63,990 bases of DNA from Pseudomonas sp. AKS31 (GTDB lineage: Bacteria; Pseudomonadota; Gammaproteobacteria; Pseudomonadales; Pseudomonadaceae): assembly GCF_023634765.1 (NCBI RefSeq), contig NZ_JAMLFX010000006.1, forward strand, positions 22,535 to 86,524. The letters are read 5' to 3'. The notes below the pieces were generated by a model. That model was not told the DNA's origin. It saw nothing but the letters and a program-made list of their open reading frames with translations, and did no database searches. Within the stretch, counting starts at the first letter, position 1. Every line of letters starts with the position of its first letter. Made by a program: the position numbers and the translations under genes. Shown here piece by piece: positions 46,772-56,516 of the stretch.

Positions 46772-49096
46772 ATGGACAGCATCAACAGCCGCATTGCCGA
46801 GGAACTCGGTGTACGCCCACAACAGGTCGAAGCGGCCGTCGCGCTACTCGATGAAGGCTCTACCGTTCCCTTCATCGCCCGTTACCGGAAAGAAGTCACC
46901 GGCAGCCTCGATGACACCCAGTTGCGTCACCTGGAAGAGCGCCTACGCTACCTGCGAGAACTCGACGAACGGCGCATCAGCATCCTCGCCAGCATTGAGG
47001 AGCAAGGCAAACTCACCCCTGCCCTTGAGCGCGACATCAAACTTGCTGACACCAAGACCCGCCTCGAAGACTTGTACCTGCCGTACAAGCAGAAGCGCCG
47101 CACCAAGGGCCAGATCGCCCTGGAAGCCGGCCTCGGCGACCTGGCCGACGGTCTGTTCAACGACCCGAACCTGACCCCGGAAACCGAAGCCGCACGCTTC
47201 GTCGATGCCGAAAAAGGCGTGGCCGACGTGAAGGCTGCGCTCGAAGGCGCCAAGTACATCCTGATGGAACGCTTCGCCGAAGACGCTAGCCTGCTGGAGA
47301 AACTGCGTAACTACCTGAAACAGGAAGCGACCCTCAGTGCCCGCGTTATCGCTGGCAAGGAAGAGGAAGGCGCCAAGTTCCGTGATTACTTCGAACACGA
47401 CGAGCCGCTGAAAAGCATGCCATCGCACCGCGCATTGGCGATTTTCCGTGGCCGCAACGAAGGCATTCTCAGCTCCGCGCTGAAAGTCGGCGACGAACTG
47501 CCGGGCACCATGCACCCGTGCGAAGGCATGATCGGCCAGCAATTCGGCATCCAGAACCAGAACCGCCCGGCCGACAAGTGGCTCGGTGAAGTGGTGCGCT
47601 GGACGTGGAAGGTCAAGCTCTACACCCACCTGGAAACCGACCTGCTCGGCGAGCTGCGTGACGGCGCCGAAACCGAGGCGATCAACGTCTTCGCGCACAA
47701 CCTGCACGACTTGCTGCTGGCCGCCCCGGCCGGCCCGCGCGCGACGCTGGGTCTCGACCCGGGCCTGCGTACCGGTTGCAAAGTCGCTGTGGTCGACTCG
47801 ACTGGCAAACTGCTGGATCACGCCACGGTTTACCCGCACGTGCCGCACAACAAGTGGGATCAGACCATCGCCATTCTGGCCGCCCTGTGCGCCAAGCACT
47901 CGGTTGACCTGATCGCCATCGGCAACGGCACCGCCAGCCGCGAAACCGACAAACTGGCGATCGAGCTAATCAAAAAATACCCAGCGATGAAGATGACCAA
48001 AGTCATGGTCTCCGAGGCCGGTGCATCGGTGTACTCGGCGTCGGAACTGGCAGCCAAGGAATTCCCGGATCTGGACGTGTCGATCCGTGGCGCGGTATCG
48101 ATTGCCCGCCGCCTGCAGGATCCGCTGGCCGAGCTGGTGAAGATCGATCCGAAATCCATCGGTGTCGGCCAGTACCAGCACGACGTCTCGCAACTGAAAC
48201 TGGCGCGCGGTCTGGACGCTGTAGTCGAGGACTGCGTGAACGCCGTCGGTGTAGACGTGAACACCGCTTCGGTGGCGCTGCTGGCCCGTATCTCCGGTCT
48301 CAACGCAACGCTGGCGCAGAACATCGTCACGCACCGCGACGAACACGGCGCGTTCAAAACCCGCGCGGCACTGAAGAAAGTCGCACGCCTGGGCGAAAAA
48401 ACCTTTGAACAGGCCGCCGGTTTCTTGCGCGTGATGAACGGCGACAACCCGCTGGATTCGTCGGCCGTTCACCCGGAAGCCTATCCGTTGGTGCAGCGCA
48501 TCGCCGCTGAAACCGACCGTGACATTCGCTCGCTGATCGGCGATGCCGCGTTCCTCAAGCGTCTGGATCCGAAGAAATTCACCGACGAAACCTTCGGTCT
48601 GCCGACCGTAACCGACATCCTTCAGGAACTGGAAAAACCGGGCCGCGATCCACGTCCGGAGTTCAAGACCGCCGAGTTCCAGGAAGGCGTTGAAGATCTG
48701 AAAGACCTGCAATTGGGGATGATCCTCGAAGGCGTCGTCACCAACGTGACCGCGTTCGGCGCATTCGTCGACATCGGCGTGCATCAGGACGGTCTGGTGC
48801 ACATCTCGGCGCTGTCGGAGAAGTTCATCAAGGATCCGCGTGAAGCGGTGAAGGCCGGTGACGTGGTGAAAGTGAAGGTCATGGAAGTCGACATCCCGCG
48901 CAAACGCGTCGGTCTGTCGATGCGCATGGGCGACACCCCGGGCGAGAAAATCGACGGCGCCCGTGGCTCGCGTCCGGGCTCGGCCCAGCGCCAGCCTTCG
49001 AACAACGCGCCGCGCAAGGAAACCGCGACAGCAGCGCCAGTGAACAATGCGATGGCCTCGCTGTTCGCCAACGCCAAGCAGTTGAAGAAACGCTGA
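46772..49096 (+). CDS. tex: Transcription accessory protein Tex
   Basis: A 774-residue nucleic-acid-binding protein. The N-terminal Tex/helix-turn-helix region (RIAEELGVRPQQVEAAVALL, TVPFIARYRKEVTGSLDDTQ) is followed by a YqgF/RNase H-like fold (LGLDPGLRTGCKVAVVDSTG), helix-hairpin-helix repeats (VGVDVNTASVALLARISGLN) and a C-terminal S1 domain (GMILEGVVTNVTAFGAFVDI). The start ATG at 46772 has AGGTGG upstream. Tex is important for ribosome-associated RNA control. The 3' end overlaps the thioesterase gene by one base. Confidence 0.96.
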   Translation: MDSINSRIAEELGVRPQQVEAAVALLDEGSTVPFIARYRKEVTGSLDDTQLRHLEERLRYLRELDERRISILASIEEQGKLTPALERDIKLADTKTRLEDLYLPYKQKRRTKGQIALEAGLGDLADGLFNDPNLTPETEAARFVDAEKGVADVKAALEGAKYILMERFAEDASLLEKLRNYLKQEATLSARVIAGKEEEGAKFRDYFEHDEPLKSMPSHRALAIFRGRNEGILSSALKVGDELPGTMHPCEGMIGQQFGIQNQNRPADKWLGEVVRWTWKVKLYTHLETDLLGELRDGAETEAINVFAHNLHDLLLAAPAGPRATLGLDPGLRTGCKVAVVDSTGKLLDHATVYPHVPHNKWDQTIAILAALCAKHSVDLIAIGNGTASRETDKLAIELIKKYPAMKMTKVMVSEAGASVYSASELAAKEFPDLDVSIRGAVSIARRLQDPLAELVKIDPKSIGVGQYQHDVSQLKLARGLDAVVEDCVNAVGVDVNTASVALLARISGLNATLAQNIVTHRDEHGAFKTRAALKKVARLGEKTFEQAAGFLRVMNGDNPLDSSAVHPEAYPLVQRIAAETDRDIRSLIGDAAFLKRLDPKKFTDETFGLPTVTDILQELEKPGRDPRPEFKTAEFQEGVEDLKDLQLGMILEGVVTNVTAFGAFVDIGVHQDGLVHISALSEKFIKDPREAVKAGDVVKVKVMEVDIPRKRVGLSMRMGDTPGEKIDGARGSRPGSAQRQPSNNAPRKETATAAPVNNAMASLFANAKQLKKR

Positions 49097-49479
49097 TGGA
49101 GATTCCGGCCGGGCTCGTCGAGAGCGCGTTTTTCAAGCTGTTGGGCTGCCGCCTGCACAGCCTGGAAACCGGGGTGGCGCAAGTCGCCCTGGCGCTGGAA
49201 CCGGAACTGCGCAATCGCGGCGGCAAATTGCACGGCGGCGCGCTGTTCAGTCTGGTCGACATCGCCATGGGGCTGGCCTGTTCCAGCACCCACGGTTTCG
49301 ATCAACAGAGCGCGACCATCGAGTGCAAGATCAACTATATCCGCGCCGTTTCCGACGGTGAGGTCATGTGCACGGCACGGGTGATTCACCCGGGCCGACG
49401 TACTTTGGTGGTCGAAGCCGACGTGATGCAGGGCGACAAACTGGTCGCAAAAGCGCAAGGCACGTTCGCTGTCCTGTAG
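49096..49479 (+). CDS. PaaI-family thioesterase
   Basis: A 127-residue hot-dog thioesterase: LGCRLHSLETGVAQVALALE, the active-site GGKLHGGALFSLVDIAMGLA with catalytic Asp, and STHGFDQQSATIECKINYIR. The family cleaves acyl-CoA or aryl-CoA thioesters. Its start overlaps the tex stop (TGATG), and this tex-thioesterase-gshA order is also known in P. aeruginosa. Confidence 0.88.
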   Translation: MEIPAGLVESAFFKLLGCRLHSLETGVAQVALALEPELRNRGGKLHGGALFSLVDIAMGLACSSTHGFDQQSATIECKINYIRAVSDGEVMCTARVIHPGRRTLVVEADVMQGDKLVAKAQGTFAVL

Positions 49480-49692
49480 CTTGTCGTTATCAATTTGAGT
49501 TAATTTCGGCGCTGCGTCTGCGGCGTCGAACTTTTCCGTGCGCGCAATAGCCAGATTCAAGGAGTGAAGTTGGCAATCGACACGGGCCGTTGTGGCTCAA
49601 AAACCAGGCGAAAACGCCAGTTTCAACTTCACCCTTGTAGACCGTCTTGCCCACCCCCATATTGGGGCGACTGACGCGTGAAGGAATCCAAA

Positions 49693-51276
49693 TTGAGCGA
49701 ACTTCTCAACCGCCGCCTGGCTCTGCTCGGCGAGCGCGCTAACCTCTCTCTGCTCGAGCGGTGCCTGCACGGTATCGAACGTGAATGCCTGCGCGTGACC
49801 AGCGAAGGTCGCCTGGCGCAAACGCCGCACCCCGAAACCTTGGGTTCCGCGCTGACCAACGAACAGATCACCACCGACTACTCCGAGTCGCTGCTGGAAT
49901 TCATCACGCCCGCCCTGCCGGATCCGGCCGACACGTTGGCGAGCCTGGACAAGATTCACCGCTTTGCCTACAGCAAGCTCGGCAACGAGTACCTGTGGAG
50001 TCCATCGATGCCGTGCCCGTTGCCGGCCGAGGAAGACATCCCGATCGCCTATTACGGCACCTCCAACATCGGTCAACTCAAGTACGTCTATCGCAAGGGC
50101 CTGGCCCTGCGTTACGGCAAGACCATGCAGTGCATCGCCGGGATTCACTACAATTTCTCCCTGCCGGAAAAGCTCTGGCCACTGCTGAAGGAAGCCGAAG
50201 GTTTCGTCGGCACCGACCGCGATTTCCAGTCGACGTCCTATATCGCCCTGATCCGTAATTTCCGCCGCTACAGCTGGCTGCTGATGTACCTGTTCGGTGC
50301 CTCCCCGGCGCTCGACGCCGGTTTCCTGCGCGGCCGTTCGCATCAGCTGGAACAACTGGATCCCGACACGCTGTACCTGCCGTACGCCACCAGCCTGCGC
50401 ATGAGCGACCTCGGTTACCAGAGCAACGCCCAGGCCGGTCTGACGCCGTGCTACAACGATCTGTCGAGCTACACCGATAGCCTGCGCAAAGCCGTGGCCA
50501 CGCCATACGCCCCATACGTGGAAGTCGGCACTCACAAGGATGGCGAGTGGGTTCAGCTCAACACCAACATCCTGCAGATCGAAAACGAGTACTACTCCAA
50601 CATCCGCCCGAAACGCGTGACCTATACCGGCGAGCGGCCGATTCAGGCGTTGGTGGCCCGTGGCATTCAGTACGTTGAAGTGCGTTGCCTGGACATCAAC
50701 CCGTTCCTGCCGATGGGCATCGACCTCACCGAGTCGCGCTTCCTTGACGCCTTCCTGCTGTATTGCGCGCTGAACGACAGCCCGTTGCTGACCAATACCT
50801 CATGCGGCAACGCGACGTCGAACTTCCTCAGCGTGGTCAAGGAAGGTCGTCGCCCGGGCCTGCAATTGCAGCGTGACGGTGAAGCGGTCGAGATGAAGAC
50901 CTGGGCAGCCGAACTGCTGGAGCAAATCGCTCCGCTGGCGGCGCTGTTGGATCAGAGCCATGGCGGCGATGCCCACAGCAAGGCGCTGGACGCGCAACTG
51001 GCCAAGGTCAGCGATCCGTCCCTGACACCTTCGGCGCAAGTGCTGGCGGCGATGGCTGAGCACAAGGAAAGCTTTGCGCAGTTCTCGCTGCGACAGAGCC
51101 AGGCCCATGCCGAGTTTTTCCGTAGCGAGCCACTGGCGGCGGATGAGCAGGCGAAGTTTGAGGAGCTCGCGCGTTCGTCGCTGGCAGCGCAGGCTGAGCT
51201 GGAGCAGAACGAGGTTGGGGATTTCGACGTGTTCGTCGGTTCCTATCAGGCGAGTATTTTGGCGATCAGCAATTAA
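49693..51276 (+). CDS. gshA: Glutamate-cysteine ligase GshA
   Basis: A 527-residue enzyme for the first step of glutathione synthesis, of the gamma-proteobacterial type. Blocks include CLHGIERECLRVTSEGRLAQ, TDYSESLLEFITPALPDP, YRKGLALRYGKTMQCIAGIH and PYVEVGTHKDGEWVQLNTNI. I chose the TTG at 49693 (giving SELLNRRLALL) because AAGGA lies seven bases upstream. A GTG at 49678 is also in frame. Confidence 0.94.
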   Translation: MSELLNRRLALLGERANLSLLERCLHGIERECLRVTSEGRLAQTPHPETLGSALTNEQITTDYSESLLEFITPALPDPADTLASLDKIHRFAYSKLGNEYLWSPSMPCPLPAEEDIPIAYYGTSNIGQLKYVYRKGLALRYGKTMQCIAGIHYNFSLPEKLWPLLKEAEGFVGTDRDFQSTSYIALIRNFRRYSWLLMYLFGASPALDAGFLRGRSHQLEQLDPDTLYLPYATSLRMSDLGYQSNAQAGLTPCYNDLSSYTDSLRKAVATPYAPYVEVGTHKDGEWVQLNTNILQIENEYYSNIRPKRVTYTGERPIQALVARGIQYVEVRCLDINPFLPMGIDLTESRFLDAFLLYCALNDSPLLTNTSCGNATSNFLSVVKEGRRPGLQLQRDGEAVEMKTWAAELLEQIAPLAALLDQSHGGDAHSKALDAQLAKVSDPSLTPSAQVLAAMAEHKESFAQFSLRQSQAHAEFFRSEPLAADEQAKFEELARSSLAAQAELEQNEVGDFDVFVGSYQASILAISN

Positions 51277-51279
51277 AAG

Positions 51280-51441
51280 CCCCTCACCCTAGCCCTCTCC
51301 CGGAGGGAGAGGGGACTGATTCAGGTGCTCATGAAAGTTACGCCGACCTGAAATACCGAGCCGAACTCAGGCCTTGAAAAGCACAGAGATCGGCCCCCTT
51401 TCCCCCTCGCCCCCCTGGGGGAGAGGGCTGGGGTGAGGGGG
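51280..51441. repeat. Composite repeat, family 'CCCTCACCCTAACCCTCTCCC' (copy 4)
   Basis: Both ends are well conserved (CCCCTCACCCTAGCCCTCTC and GGCTGGGGTGAGGGGG), and the middle keeps TACGCCGACCTGAAATACCG. It lies right after gshA and can act as its terminator. Confidence 0.92.
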
Positions 51442-51499
51442 CAAAGATCTAACGTCGAACGCAAGATCCGAAATATCCACAATCCCCCGCGCCTTAGAT

Positions 51500-51560
51500 T
51501 TTTCCGCTCATAAGCTCATTCTAAAAAGTTATTTATTTACCGATTCTTAGATCATTTAGT
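51500..51560 (+). promoter_or_regulatory. AT-rich promoter region of tauABCD
   Basis: This AT-rich stretch (TAAGCTCATTCTAAAAAGTT, ATTTATTTACCG and CATTTAG) stands out from GC-rich surroundings about 45-100 bases before tauA. Sulfonate operons in enteric bacteria use AT-rich CysB/Cbl sites here, so I expect a sulfur-starvation promoter, but no consensus was tested. Confidence 0.35.
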
Positions 51561-51604
51561 CTCCTTTCACGCCGACGCTCGGTCGCCTGATATGGAGCTG
51601 TTCA

Positions 51605-52582
51605 ATGAAACTGAATTTCCCGCTTCGCCTGCTGGCCGTGGCCTCTCTGGCTGCCGCGAGTTTTCTGGCCCAGGCCGCCGACCTCACCGTCGCCTACCAA
51701 ACCACCGTTGACCCGGCGAAAGTTGCCCAAGCCGACGGCGCTTACGAAAAAGCCACCAAAGCCGACATCGCCTGGCGCAAGTTCGACAACGGCGCCGACA
51801 TCATCGCCGCCATCGCTTCCGGTGATGTGCAGATCGGCTACCTCGGCTCGAGCCCTTTGACCGCTGCGATCACCCGTAAAGTCCCGGTGGAAACCTTCCT
51901 CATCGCCACCCAGATCGGCGCCGCCGAAGCACTGGTCGCGCGCGACGGTTCCGGCATCAAGACTCCGCAAGATCTGATCGGCAAGAAAATCGCCGTACCG
52001 TTCGTATCCACCGGTCACTACAGCCTGCTGGCCGCGCTGAAGCACTGGAACATCGACCCTTCGAAAGTCACCGTGCTCAACCTCGCCCCGCCAGCGATCA
52101 TTGCCGCGTGGAAACGTGGCGACATTGACGCCACTTACGTATGGGATCCGGCGCTCGGCGTGGCGAAGGAAAACGGCAAAGTGCTGATCACTTCCGGCGA
52201 ACTGGCCAAGTTTGGCGCGCCGACCTTTGATGCGTGGATCGTGCGCAAGGACTTCGCCGAGAAACATCCGGAAATCGTCACCGCGTTCGCCAAGGTCACC
52301 CTCGACGCCTACGCCGATTACCGCAAAGACCCGAAGGCCTGGCTCGCCGATCAAGCCAACGTCGACAAACTGGTGAAACTCTCCGGCGCCAAGGCCAGCG
52401 ACATTCCGCTGTTGCTGCAAGGCAACGTCTACCCGCTGGCGGCGGATCAGGTCGTCACCCTCGGCGCGCCGACCACCAAAGCCATCACCGACACCGCTGC
52501 GTTCCTCAAGGAACAAGGCAAGGTCGAAGCCGTTCTGCCGGACTACGCGCCGTACGTCAGCGCCAAATACATCACTAACTGA
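51605..52582 (+). CDS. tauA: Taurine ABC transporter, periplasmic binding protein
   Basis: A 325-residue binding protein with a signal peptide (MKLNFPLRLLAVASLAAASF, cut after QAA). The mature domain (LTVAYQTTVDPAKVAQADGA, GYLGSSPLTAAITRKVPVET, VWDPALGVAKENGKVLITSG) matches the sulfonate/taurine-binding group. It feeds TauBC. Gene order tauA-B-C-D makes taurine the probable substrate, although other alkanesulfonates are possible. Confidence 0.94.
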   Translation: MKLNFPLRLLAVASLAAASFLAQAADLTVAYQTTVDPAKVAQADGAYEKATKADIAWRKFDNGADIIAAIASGDVQIGYLGSSPLTAAITRKVPVETFLIATQIGAAEALVARDGSGIKTPQDLIGKKIAVPFVSTGHYSLLAALKHWNIDPSKVTVLNLAPPAIIAAWKRGDIDATYVWDPALGVAKENGKVLITSGELAKFGAPTFDAWIVRKDFAEKHPEIVTAFAKVTLDAYADYRKDPKAWLADQANVDKLVKLSGAKASDIPLLLQGNVYPLAADQVVTLGAPTTKAITDTAAFLKEQGKVEAVLPDYAPYVSAKYITN

Positions 52583-52598
52583 TCGGGAGTTAACCGCG

Positions 52599-53393
52599 AT
52601 GGCCTTGCTACAGCTGGAGCGCATCAGCGCACAGTACCCGGGCAGCCCGACACCGGTGCTGGCGGATATTTCTCTGACCCTGGGGCCTCAGCAATTGCTG
52701 GTGGCCCTCGGCCCGTCCGGCAGTGGCAAGACTTCGCTGTTGAACCTGATTGCCGGTTTCGTCGGACCGAGCGCCGGGCGCATCACCCTCGACGGTGTGC
52801 CGGTCAAAGGTCCGGGCGCCGAACGTGGCGTGGTGTTCCAGGACGACGCTCTGCTGCCTTGGCAGGACGTGTTGGCCAACGTTGCGTTCGGTCTGGAACT
52901 GGCCGGTGTCGCCAGGGACAAACGCGAAAAGATCGCCCGTGAAATGCTCGCGCTGGTTGATCTCTCCGGTTTCGAAAGCCGTCGTATCTGGCAACTCTCC
53001 GGGGGCCAGAAACAACGTGTTGGCCTCGCCCGCGCCCTCGCCGCCGACCCGCGTGTATTGCTGATGGATGAGCCTTTCGGTGCCCTCGACGCATTCACTC
53101 GCGAGCAGATGCAGGAGCTGCTGCTGCAAGTCTGGCAGCGCACCGCCAAACCGGTTTTCCTGATTACCCACGACATCGAAGAAGCCGTGTTCCTCGCCAC
53201 TGACCTGATTTTGCTTGCACCGAATCCGGGGCAGATCGTTGAGCGTCTGCACCTGGATTTCGGTCAGCGTTATGCCGCTGGCGAGTCCGCCCGGGCGATC
53301 AAATCCGATCCGCGTTTTATCGAAACCCGCGAGCACGTGCTGAGCAAAGTGTTCTCGCAACGCAGCGCCGTGCAACGGCAGGAGCGCGCATGA
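52599..53393 (+). CDS. tauB: Taurine ABC transporter ATPase
   Basis: A 264-residue ABC ATPase with Walker A GPSGSGKTS (38-46), Q-loop VVFQDDALLPWQ, signature LSGGQKQRVGLARAL, Walker B VLLMDEPFGALDA and switch His in ITHDIEEAV. It powers uptake through TauC. Starts 16 bases after tauA with GGGAG upstream, and its stop overlaps the tauC start (ATGA). Confidence 0.95.
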   Translation: MALLQLERISAQYPGSPTPVLADISLTLGPQQLLVALGPSGSGKTSLLNLIAGFVGPSAGRITLDGVPVKGPGAERGVVFQDDALLPWQDVLANVAFGLELAGVARDKREKIAREMLALVDLSGFESRRIWQLSGGQKQRVGLARALAADPRVLLMDEPFGALDAFTREQMQELLLQVWQRTAKPVFLITHDIEEAVFLATDLILLAPNPGQIVERLHLDFGQRYAAGESARAIKSDPRFIETREHVLSKVFSQRSAVQRQERA

Positions 53394-54229
53394 GCAGTTA
53401 CGACGTTTCCTCGGCTGCGGTAAAACCGGTCAGCGCTTCGACGGTCATTCCCGTACGCCGCAGTCTCAGCACACGCTGGATCAGCTTGCTGACGTTGTTT
53501 GCATTGTTGGCCATCTGGTGGGCGGTCACCGCTAGCGGGTTGATCGAACCGCTGTTCCTGCCGCCACCGTCCGCCGTGCTGCAAAAAGGCTGGTTGCTGG
53601 CGACTACCGGTTACATGGATTCGACCTTGTGGCAGCACCTCGGCGCAAGCCTGAGCCGTATCGGTCTGGGCCTCGGCTTCGCCATTCTGACCGCCGTGCC
53701 GGTGGGCATTGCCATTGGCGCCAACCGCATCGCCCGTGGCGTGCTGGATCCACTGATCGAGTTCTATCGCCCTATTCCACCGCTGGCCTATTTGCCGCTG
53801 ATCGTGATCTGGTGCGGCATCGGCGAGTTGTCGAAAGTGCTGCTGATCTACCTGGCGATTTTCGCGCCGATTGCCATCGCCACCGCGACCGGTGTGCGTA
53901 CGGTTGATCCAGCAAAATTGCGCGCGGCGCAGTCGCTGGGCGCGACTCGCGTGCAGCTGATTCGTCATGTGATTTTGCCGAGCGCTCTGCCGGACATTCT
54001 CACCGGCGTGCGCATTGGTCTGGGGGTTGGCTGGTCGACGCTGGTTGCGGCCGAACTGATTGCCGCCACCAGTGGTTTGGGCTTCATGGTGCAGTCGGCC
54101 GCGCAGTTCCTGGTCACCGATGTCGTGGTGCTGGGGATTCTGGTCATCGCTCTGATCGCCTTCGCCATGGAGATGGGCCTGCGCGCCCTGCAGCGCAAAC
54201 TGGTGCCATGGCACGGCCAGGCTCACTAA
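53390..54229 (+). CDS. tauC: Taurine ABC transporter permease
   Basis: A 279-residue inner-membrane permease with about six TM helices (WISLLTLFALLAIWWAVTAS first) and the EAA loop that contacts the ATPase (AAQSLGATRVQLIRHVILPS). The start overlaps tauB, and the hairpin repeat at 54253-54339 separates it from tauD. Confidence 0.95.
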   Translation: MSSYDVSSAAVKPVSASTVIPVRRSLSTRWISLLTLFALLAIWWAVTASGLIEPLFLPPPSAVLQKGWLLATTGYMDSTLWQHLGASLSRIGLGLGFAILTAVPVGIAIGANRIARGVLDPLIEFYRPIPPLAYLPLIVIWCGIGELSKVLLIYLAIFAPIAIATATGVRTVDPAKLRAAQSLGATRVQLIRHVILPSALPDILTGVRIGLGVGWSTLVAAELIAATSGLGFMVQSAAQFLVTDVVVLGILVIALIAFAMEMGLRALQRKLVPWHGQAH

Positions 54230-54252
54230 AGCATCCCGTTTTTGAATCCCCG

Positions 54253-54339
54253 TGTAGGAGCTGCCGAAGGCTGCGATCTTTTGATCTTGTTTTTAAAAAG
54301 ATCAAGATCAAGAGATCGCAGCCTTCGGCAGCTCCTACA
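54253..54339. repeat. Hairpin repeat, family 'GGAGCTGCCGAAGGCTGCGATC' (copy 4), inside the tau operon
   Basis: Same element as at 13855, here placed between tauC and tauD, which are otherwise one operon. It could lower tauD expression relative to tauABC. Confidence 0.95.
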
Positions 54340-54371
54340 TAGGGTGATGACCGCAATTGAAGAGAAAGACC

Positions 54372-55214
54372 ATGAGCAGCCTGAACATCACCCCGTTAAG
54401 CTCAGCCCTCGGCGCACAGATCAGCGGCGTCGACATCAGCCAGCCACTGAGCCTGGAACACCGCGATGCCATCGAGCAGGCGCTGCTCAAGTATCAAGTG
54501 TTGTTCTTCCGCAACCAGCCAATCGAGCCGCCGCAACAGGCGCGCTTCGCCGCCTATTTCGGTGATCTGCACATTCACCCGATCTACCCGAACGTACCGG
54601 AGCAACCGGAAGTGCTGATCCTCGACACCGCCGTCACCGACGTGCGCGACAACGCGATCTGGCACACCGACGTGACCTTCCTGCCGACCCCGGCGATGGG
54701 CGCGGTGCTCAGTGCCAAGCTGCTGCCGGAATTTGGTGGCGACACACTGTGGGCCAGCGGCATTGCTGCGTACGAAGCGCTGTCGGCGCCGCTGAAAGGC
54801 TTGCTTGAAGGGCTGACCGCGACTCACGATTTCACTCGCTCGTTTCCGCTGGAGCGCTATGGCAACACACCGCAAGCGCTGGCGCAGTGGGAAGAGGCAC
54901 GACGCAAGAATCCACCGCTGTCGCACCCGGTGATCCGTACACATCCGGTCAGCGGGCGGCGCGCGTTGTTCGTCAATGAAGGCTTCACCTCAAAGATCAA
55001 TGAGCTGTCGGACACCGAGAGCGAGGCGATTCTGAAGTTTTTGTTCGCCCAAGCGACGCGGCCGGAATTCACCATTCGCTGGCGCTGGCAGAAAGACGAT
55101 ATTGCGTTCTGGGATAACCGCGTGACCCAGCATTACGCGGTAGACGATTACCGCCCGGCACGGCGGGTGATGCAGCGGGCGACGGTGTTGGGGGATGTGC
55201 CGTTTTTTCGCTGA
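54372..55214 (+). CDS. tauD: Taurine dioxygenase TauD
   Basis: A 280-residue 2-oxoglutarate/Fe(II) dioxygenase that releases sulfite and aminoacetaldehyde from taurine. The metal triad is visible: HTD in AIWHTDVTFLPTPAMG and the distal His in FWDNRVTQHYAVDD, with the 2OG-binding Arg in ARRVMQRATV. The ATG at 54372 gives MSSLNITPLSS; GAGAAAGACC precedes it. It completes the tauABCD set despite the repeat in front. Confidence 0.95.
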   Translation: MSSLNITPLSSALGAQISGVDISQPLSLEHRDAIEQALLKYQVLFFRNQPIEPPQQARFAAYFGDLHIHPIYPNVPEQPEVLILDTAVTDVRDNAIWHTDVTFLPTPAMGAVLSAKLLPEFGGDTLWASGIAAYEALSAPLKGLLEGLTATHDFTRSFPLERYGNTPQALAQWEEARRKNPPLSHPVIRTHPVSGRRALFVNEGFTSKINELSDTESEAILKFLFAQATRPEFTIRWRWQKDDIAFWDNRVTQHYAVDDYRPARRVMQRATVLGDVPFFR

Positions 55215-55231
55215 GCCTTGAACAGCAAAAG

Positions 55232-55409
55232 CCCCTCACCCTAACCCTCTCCCCGAGAGAGAGGGGACTGAATGAGGGATGCTTTAGAGGTACGCCGACC
55301 TGATATTGCTTTGCTGAATCCATAATCGACTCGGTATTTCAGGTCGATGTATGGCTACAGACACCTCGGTCGGCTCCCTCTCCCTTTGGGAGAGGGCTGG
55401 GGTGAGGGT
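55232..55409. repeat. Composite repeat, family 'CCCTCACCCTAACCCTCTCCC' (copy 5)
   Basis: The ends match the other copies. The core holds TACGCCGACCTGATATTGCT and CTCGGTATTTCAGGTCGATG, nearly identical to the units at 43975-44222. It separates the convergent tauD and aldo-keto reductase genes and may terminate both. Confidence 0.93.
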
Positions 55410-55412
55410 GAC

Positions 55413-56450
55413 TCACTCCGCCGTCGAAGGCTTCTCCCAAAGATTGATCCCGCCCTCTTGGGCAAACCGGTCAATCTCCGCCAGCTCTTCAGCACTGAAG
55501 CTCAGATTCTTCAACGCCCCGACGTTCTCGATGATCTGCTCCGGCCGGCTCGCGCCGATCAGCGCCGACGTCACCCGTGGATCACGCAGGGTCCAGGCCA
55601 GCGCCAGTTGCGCCAGGCTTTGACCACGACGCTTGGCGATTTCATTCAGCGCCCGCACATGAGCGATGTTGGCATCGGACAGGTGCGAAGCCTGCAATGA
55701 ACCACCGCCCGGCCGATTGACCCGCGCATCTGCCGGCACGCCGTTGAGGTATTTGTCGGTGAGCAGACCTTGCGCCAGCGGGGTGAAAGCGATAACGCCT
55801 GTGCCGAGTTCATCGGTGGTATCGAGCAAATCCTTTTCCACCCAGCGATTGAGCAGGTTGTACGCCGGCTGATGAATCAGCAACGGCACTTTCCACTCTT
55901 TCAGCAGCGCCGCCATCTCACGGGTTTTCACCCCGGAGTACGACGAGATACCGATGTACAACGCCTTGCCCTGTTGCACCGCAGTGGCGAGGGCGCTGGC
56001 AGTTTCTTCCAGCGGGGTGTCCGGGTCGAAGCGGTGTGAATAGAAGATATCCACATAGTCCAGACCGAGGCGTTGCAGGCTCTGGTCGAGGCTGGCCAGC
56101 ACGTATTTGCGCGAGCCACCGCCTTGGCCGTAGGGGCCGGGCCACATGTCCCAACCGGCCTTGCTGGAGATGATCAGCTCATCGCGGTATTGCTTGAAAT
56201 CTTCGCGCAGCAAACGACCGAAATTGATCTCGGCGCTGCCGTACGGCGGGCCGTAATTGTTGGCCAGGTCGAAGTGGTTGATGCCCAGATCGAACGCGGT
56301 GCGCAGTAAGGCACGCTGGGTGTCGATCGGCGTGCTGTCGCCGAAGTTGTGCCACAGGCCCAGCGACAGCGCCGGCAGCACCAGACCGCTGCGGCCGACG
56401 CGGCGGTAAGGGATGGAGTCGTAGCGGTTTTCGGCAGCGGTGTAAGTCAT
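55413..56450 (-). CDS. Aldo-keto reductase (MgrA/YghZ-like)
   Basis: A 345-residue NADPH-dependent reductase. RVGRSGLVLPALSLGLWHNF, the catalytic-tetrad parts FDLANNYGPPYGSAE (Asp, Tyr) and IISSKAGW (Lys), VDIFYSHRFDPDTPLEETAS (His) and the cofactor loop LIGASRPEQIIENV are all present. It is most like L-glyceraldehyde 3-phosphate reductase. It is the last gene of a run TonB receptor-monooxygenase-reductase, so it may reduce an aldehyde released by the monooxygenase. Confidence 0.9.
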   Translation of the reverse strand: MTYTAAENRYDSIPYRRVGRSGLVLPALSLGLWHNFGDSTPIDTQRALLRTAFDLGINHFDLANNYGPPYGSAEINFGRLLREDFKQYRDELIISSKAGWDMWPGPYGQGGGSRKYVLASLDQSLQRLGLDYVDIFYSHRFDPDTPLEETASALATAVQQGKALYIGISSYSGVKTREMAALLKEWKVPLLIHQPAYNLLNRWVEKDLLDTTDELGTGVIAFTPLAQGLLTDKYLNGVPADARVNRPGGGSLQASHLSDANIAHVRALNEIAKRRGQSLAQLALAWTLRDPRVTSALIGASRPEQIIENVGALKNLSFSAEELAEIDRFAQEGGINLWEKPSTAE

Positions 56451-56516
56451 CGAATCCTCTCTTGTCTGTCTTGAATGGGGTGTCGACTGCTTCGCTAGCA
56501 GGCTAGCGATTGGGCG

